Virus record (IMG/VR): IMGVR_UViG_3300018877_000054
Span: 1-49,148 of that record
Length of the DNA: 49,148 nt
Reading direction: 5' to 3' (one strand)
Source of the DNA: a virus
Below, piece after piece: positions 46,688 through 49,148 of the stretch. Below the pieces are notes generated by a model. It saw nothing but the letters and a program-made list of their open reading frames with translations, made no database searches and was not told the DNA's origin. Positions within the stretch are counted from its first letter, which is position 1. Each line of letters starts with the position of its first letter. A program made the position numbers and the translations under genes.

Positions 46688-48033
46688 ACCTGCCGTCCTA
46701 TATCGGTCACACGCAAGCTTCGCAATACATTCACATCGGCCTGGCCCAGGCTACACATGTATTCTGCTAGATGCCCCTCCAGTTTCCTGCCCGTCCATTC
46801 GTACTCACCCGTAGCCAGATTGCGCTGGACCAGCGGCACGGACTCCACTCTTTGCATGGTGTCGTTCCATTCCGTTACATGGATTGCGTCAATGAAACGA
46901 TGTCCGTTGCGCCGATACTGAAGGGAGTTGATGAAATTCACAGCCCGACTAATTCGCTCCTGCGTTAATTCAATACTCCTGCCTCCATACTGATACACCA
47001 GATCAGTCAGATCATTTAACGCTTTGTGAGGGAAGCGTTCGTGCAAAGCTGCAATGGTTGCGTCTGTTCCCCGAATACCAGCATTCACGAACTGATAGGC
47101 CTCGATCGGTTCCCGAATTTCACCGATCAATATGGTGTTGGCCGTTGTCCGGTACATGTCTTTGAAGCAATGACCCAGCTCAATGCCAATCTCCTCGACG
47201 TTTTGCAGTTCAATCACCTCTCCCGGCCACATATCGCCAAACCGCATTTCATGTTCGCTTTCATATATGGTGATATAGTCGGAGGAAGGGTCTTTCAACT
47301 TTAACATACAAATCATGAGTGTCGTTTTTCCCGCAGCCATGGGACCAATCACCAACACATTGCTGCGGCCGTATACTTGCTGTTCCAGCAGCAGCTGCAC
47401 CTTTTCATCAAATGTCGGAAGGTCTTGTGTGCGCAGTTGGTCCAGGGAAAACGATCGCGTGGTAAAGCGTCTTACCAGTACCGTTGGCACCCTTGAATAG
47501 GGAAAGGTAAACATGGTAAGCCGAGCCTTTAACGTATCCAAGTACCCGCTTAACCGCGGTTTTTTTTCATTGAAGGAAAGTCCTGCTGTGTTTGTTAATT
47601 TTTGCTGCAAGGTCTCTACCTCTTGCCACGTAGGCTTATACTCCAAAAACTTTTTTACCCCTTGTTCCAAATAAGCAACGTTTTTCCCTGCAGAAATGCG
47701 CACCTCCTCAATCCATGGGGAAAGGTGGAGCACAACATCCAAAATACCCCATCCATAGGTGGAAAATGCAATGCCTTCATATCCGTTTACACAGGGAAGG
47801 ATTTGCTCCGTAACGGGCCGTTTCACCACCTCCTCAAAGAAGTGTTGCAATCGAACAATTATGTGATTGTGACTTTCCCGATCCCCATTTTCCGCCATTG
47901 TGAGAATGCGCTGCATCTCCAGCTTTTCTTCCCTCGTCGTGCCAAAGTTGTTCAGGTAGTCACGAGCAGCCTGTTTGATTTCTTCTGCCGTTGTCAGTTG
48001 TAAGGACTTTCGATCTGAGGCAATGTTTTTCAT
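46684..48033 (-). CDS. tadA: TadA/CpaF-type secretion ATPase
   Basis: 449 residues. An N-terminal domain precedes the ATPase core: Walker A GPMAAGKTT at 230-238, a Walker B region ANTILIGEIRE at 298-308 and the GTDATIAALH histidine box at 322-331, typical of GspE/VirB11-type motors. It powers assembly and retraction of the Tad pilus. Its start overlaps the TadZ stop and its stop overlaps TadB (ATGA). Confidence 0.92.
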   Translation of the reverse strand: MKNIASDRKSLQLTTAEEIKQAARDYLNNFGTTREEKLEMQRILTMAENGDRESHNHIIVRLQHFFEEVVKRPVTEQILPCVNGYEGIAFSTYGWGILDVVLHLSPWIEEVRISAGKNVAYLEQGVKKFLEYKPTWQEVETLQQKLTNTAGLSFNEKKPRLSGYLDTLKARLTMFTFPYSRVPTVLVRRFTTRSFSLDQLRTQDLPTFDEKVQLLLEQQVYGRSNVLVIGPMAAGKTTLMICMLKLKDPSSDYITIYESEHEMRFGDMWPGEVIELQNVEEIGIELGHCFKDMYRTTANTILIGEIREPIEAYQFVNAGIRGTDATIAALHERFPHKALNDLTDLVYQYGGRSIELTQERISRAVNFINSLQYRRNGHRFIDAIHVTEWNDTMQRVESVPLVQRNLATGEYEWTGRKLEGHLAEYMCSLGQADVNVLRSLRVTDIGRQV

Positions 48034-49148
48034 CCGTATATGACCGCTCCTCGTTTCCGTTTATCGGCATCTGCTATCGCTTGCAGGCTGTTGATATACT
48101 GCTTGGGTGGAAAAAACTCTTCCACCAGCGCGCTGTGACTGCGATGTGATTGAATAAGACGATTGTCGGAAATACGCGGTACGACACCATAGACGGATAA
48201 CCCCTCTCCGATCCGATGGGAGTTTCCTTTGTCAAAGTGACTAACCAAAACTTCATGTTGAATCCCTTGACCAAGCCAACGGGTAATCCATGCTTTTGCA
48301 CTCTCCACGCTAAACGGATCCGCCCGAACAAAAAACAGATTGCGATCCGCTGATAACAAGAGACGATGAAGCGCTTCAGTTTCGGGAAAACAATACCCCC
48401 AATCGAGGTAGACGTAATCAAATTGCTGGCGCAAAGCTTCTATCAAATTGTACAGTTCATTGCTCTTCCATTTGATCGTCCCGTTGGCGTAAAACAGATT
48501 TTCCACGCCGCTGCTCTGTTTAAAAACCGCTGCCCAATTGCGTTTCACTGCCGAAGCTTTATCCAGCAAATCGGGACGGTATAAAGCCAACTGATGTTGA
48601 TGCAGACGAAAAAAACGGGTCAGATCCGGTTTTTCACCATTCATGTCGATAACCGCAATTCGTTTGTCCGGATTACGCTTGGCGAGGAGAATGGGATAAT
48701 TGATGCAGAACGTCGTAATACCCGATGCACCGTAGCTCAGAAGTACGTAAACCAAACCCGTGCCTTGCCGGATTGGTTCCTGCTGCGTCGCTGCGATTCC
48801 CAGAATCATCCCGATTCGACTGCGAAGCTCATCATGTGTGGCAGCTGCAGGCAATACGTACGTGTTTGGAAACCGTGCCTGTTCTACCACCGTGTGGATG
48901 AGCGGTTCATCTTTGCATATCGGTGCAATGAGTACTGCCACCCGTTCGTCAAGGCAAGCACGGACGGAAGGAATCCATTCCCAAGGTGGTGTCGTGAACA
49001 TTTCGGAAAACACAACAACTGCCTCCGGTTGATAGATGGATGCCAATCGAAAAAAGTCTTCATCATGTTCTGCTGCCAGCGCTTCGCACCCGTTTGGCAA
49101 AAAGGAATGGACCAGAGATTTCATCGGGTAGCAAACCAATATCTTCAT
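48030..49148 (-). CDS. tadZ: TadZ/CpaE-like localisation ATPase
   Basis: 372 residues if the ATG at the window edge (MKILVCYPMKSLVHSFLPNG) is the start; it may continue beyond. The N-terminal part is a receiver-like/ARD domain, and the C-terminal MinD-type ATPase has a deviant Walker A, YGASGITTF, with no lysine in the usual place, and VIDMNGEKPDLTRFF. This is the TadZ plan: it localises the pilus machine to a cell pole. It leads the tadZABC operon. Confidence 0.8.
   Translation of the reverse strand: MKILVCYPMKSLVHSFLPNGCEALAAEHDEDFFRLASIYQPEAVVVFSEMFTTPPWEWIPSVRACLDERVAVLIAPICKDEPLIHTVVEQARFPNTYVLPAAATHDELRSRIGMILGIAATQQEPIRQGTGLVYVLLSYGASGITTFCINYPILLAKRNPDKRIAVIDMNGEKPDLTRFFRLHQHQLALYRPDLLDKASAVKRNWAAVFKQSSGVENLFYANGTIKWKSNELYNLIEALRQQFDYVYLDWGYCFPETEALHRLLLSADRNLFFVRADPFSVESAKAWITRWLGQGIQHEVLVSHFDKGNSHRIGEGLSVYGVVPRISDNRLIQSHRSHSALVEEFFPPKQYINSLQAIADADKRKRGAVIYG

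Overview
The window looks like a chromosome segment, or a large plasmid, of a Gram-positive endospore-former of the Bacillales. Strong AGGAGG-type ribosome binding sites, frequent GTG and TTG starts, sigma-A promoters, U-rich terminators and a Bacillus-type siphovirus gene order all point that way. A Thermoactinomycetaceae or Alicyclobacillaceae relative is a guess; no host marker gene is present to settle it. About 40 kb of the 49 kb is an integrated HK97-type, long-tailed temperate prophage, and almost all its lytic genes are read on the minus strand.

Layout from left to right. 1-3273: a mobile-element fragment with a small HTH protein, a tiny membrane peptide, a VirB2/TrbC-like two-helix membrane protein and a HerA/VirD4-type conjugation ATPase. 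3274-5160: an AT-rich island with two tandem, promoter-driven structured RNAs ending in a terminator. They converge on a winged-helix gene plus a DUF3800 gene. 5217-7555: small HTH and membrane genes and the lysis cassette (holin, amidase, small membrane protein). 7557-18504: tail genes (baseplate proteins carrying DNRLRE, FN3 and LamG domains, tape measure, and tail chaperones G and G-T joined by a textbook -1 frameshift site). 18581-26119: tail tube, head-tail joining, capsid, ClpP-like protease, portal and terminase, with a possible cos region. 26120-27486: HNH nuclease, a short tyrosine recombinase and a small membrane protein.

27636-32302 is an accessory zone with several plus-strand inserts: a beta-family protein overlapping tail-to-tail with an sce7726-family gene, an RNA-like element, a HicAB toxin-antitoxin pair, a 20-residue hydrophobic micropeptide and a small membrane protein, interleaved with the late sigma factor. 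32304-41003 is the early region: cytosine and adenine methyltransferases, RusA resolvase, BRO/KilAC antirepressor, a DnaD-type replication protein and many very short, ATGA-overlapping genes. 41023-44641 is the lysogeny module: operators, CI-like repressor, a membrane DnaQ-like exonuclease, an ImmA/IrrE protease and the integrase. 44781-49148 is a Tad-type pilus cluster (TadZ, TadA, TadB, TadC and a small membrane protein) outside the prophage.

How it works together. The repressor at 41149 probably holds the minus-strand early promoter shut through a perfect palindrome lying between its -35 and -10 boxes; ImmA-type proteolysis would relieve this. Early genes replicate DNA and methylate it, the sigma-like factor at 30237 probably turns on the late operon (terminase to lysis), and the plus-strand genes with their own promoters are probably expressed in the lysogen. 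The most intriguing unit is the DUF3800 locus with its two covarying small RNAs (3551-5160); a possible distant relative of that RNA sits beside the beta/sce7726/HicAB cluster.
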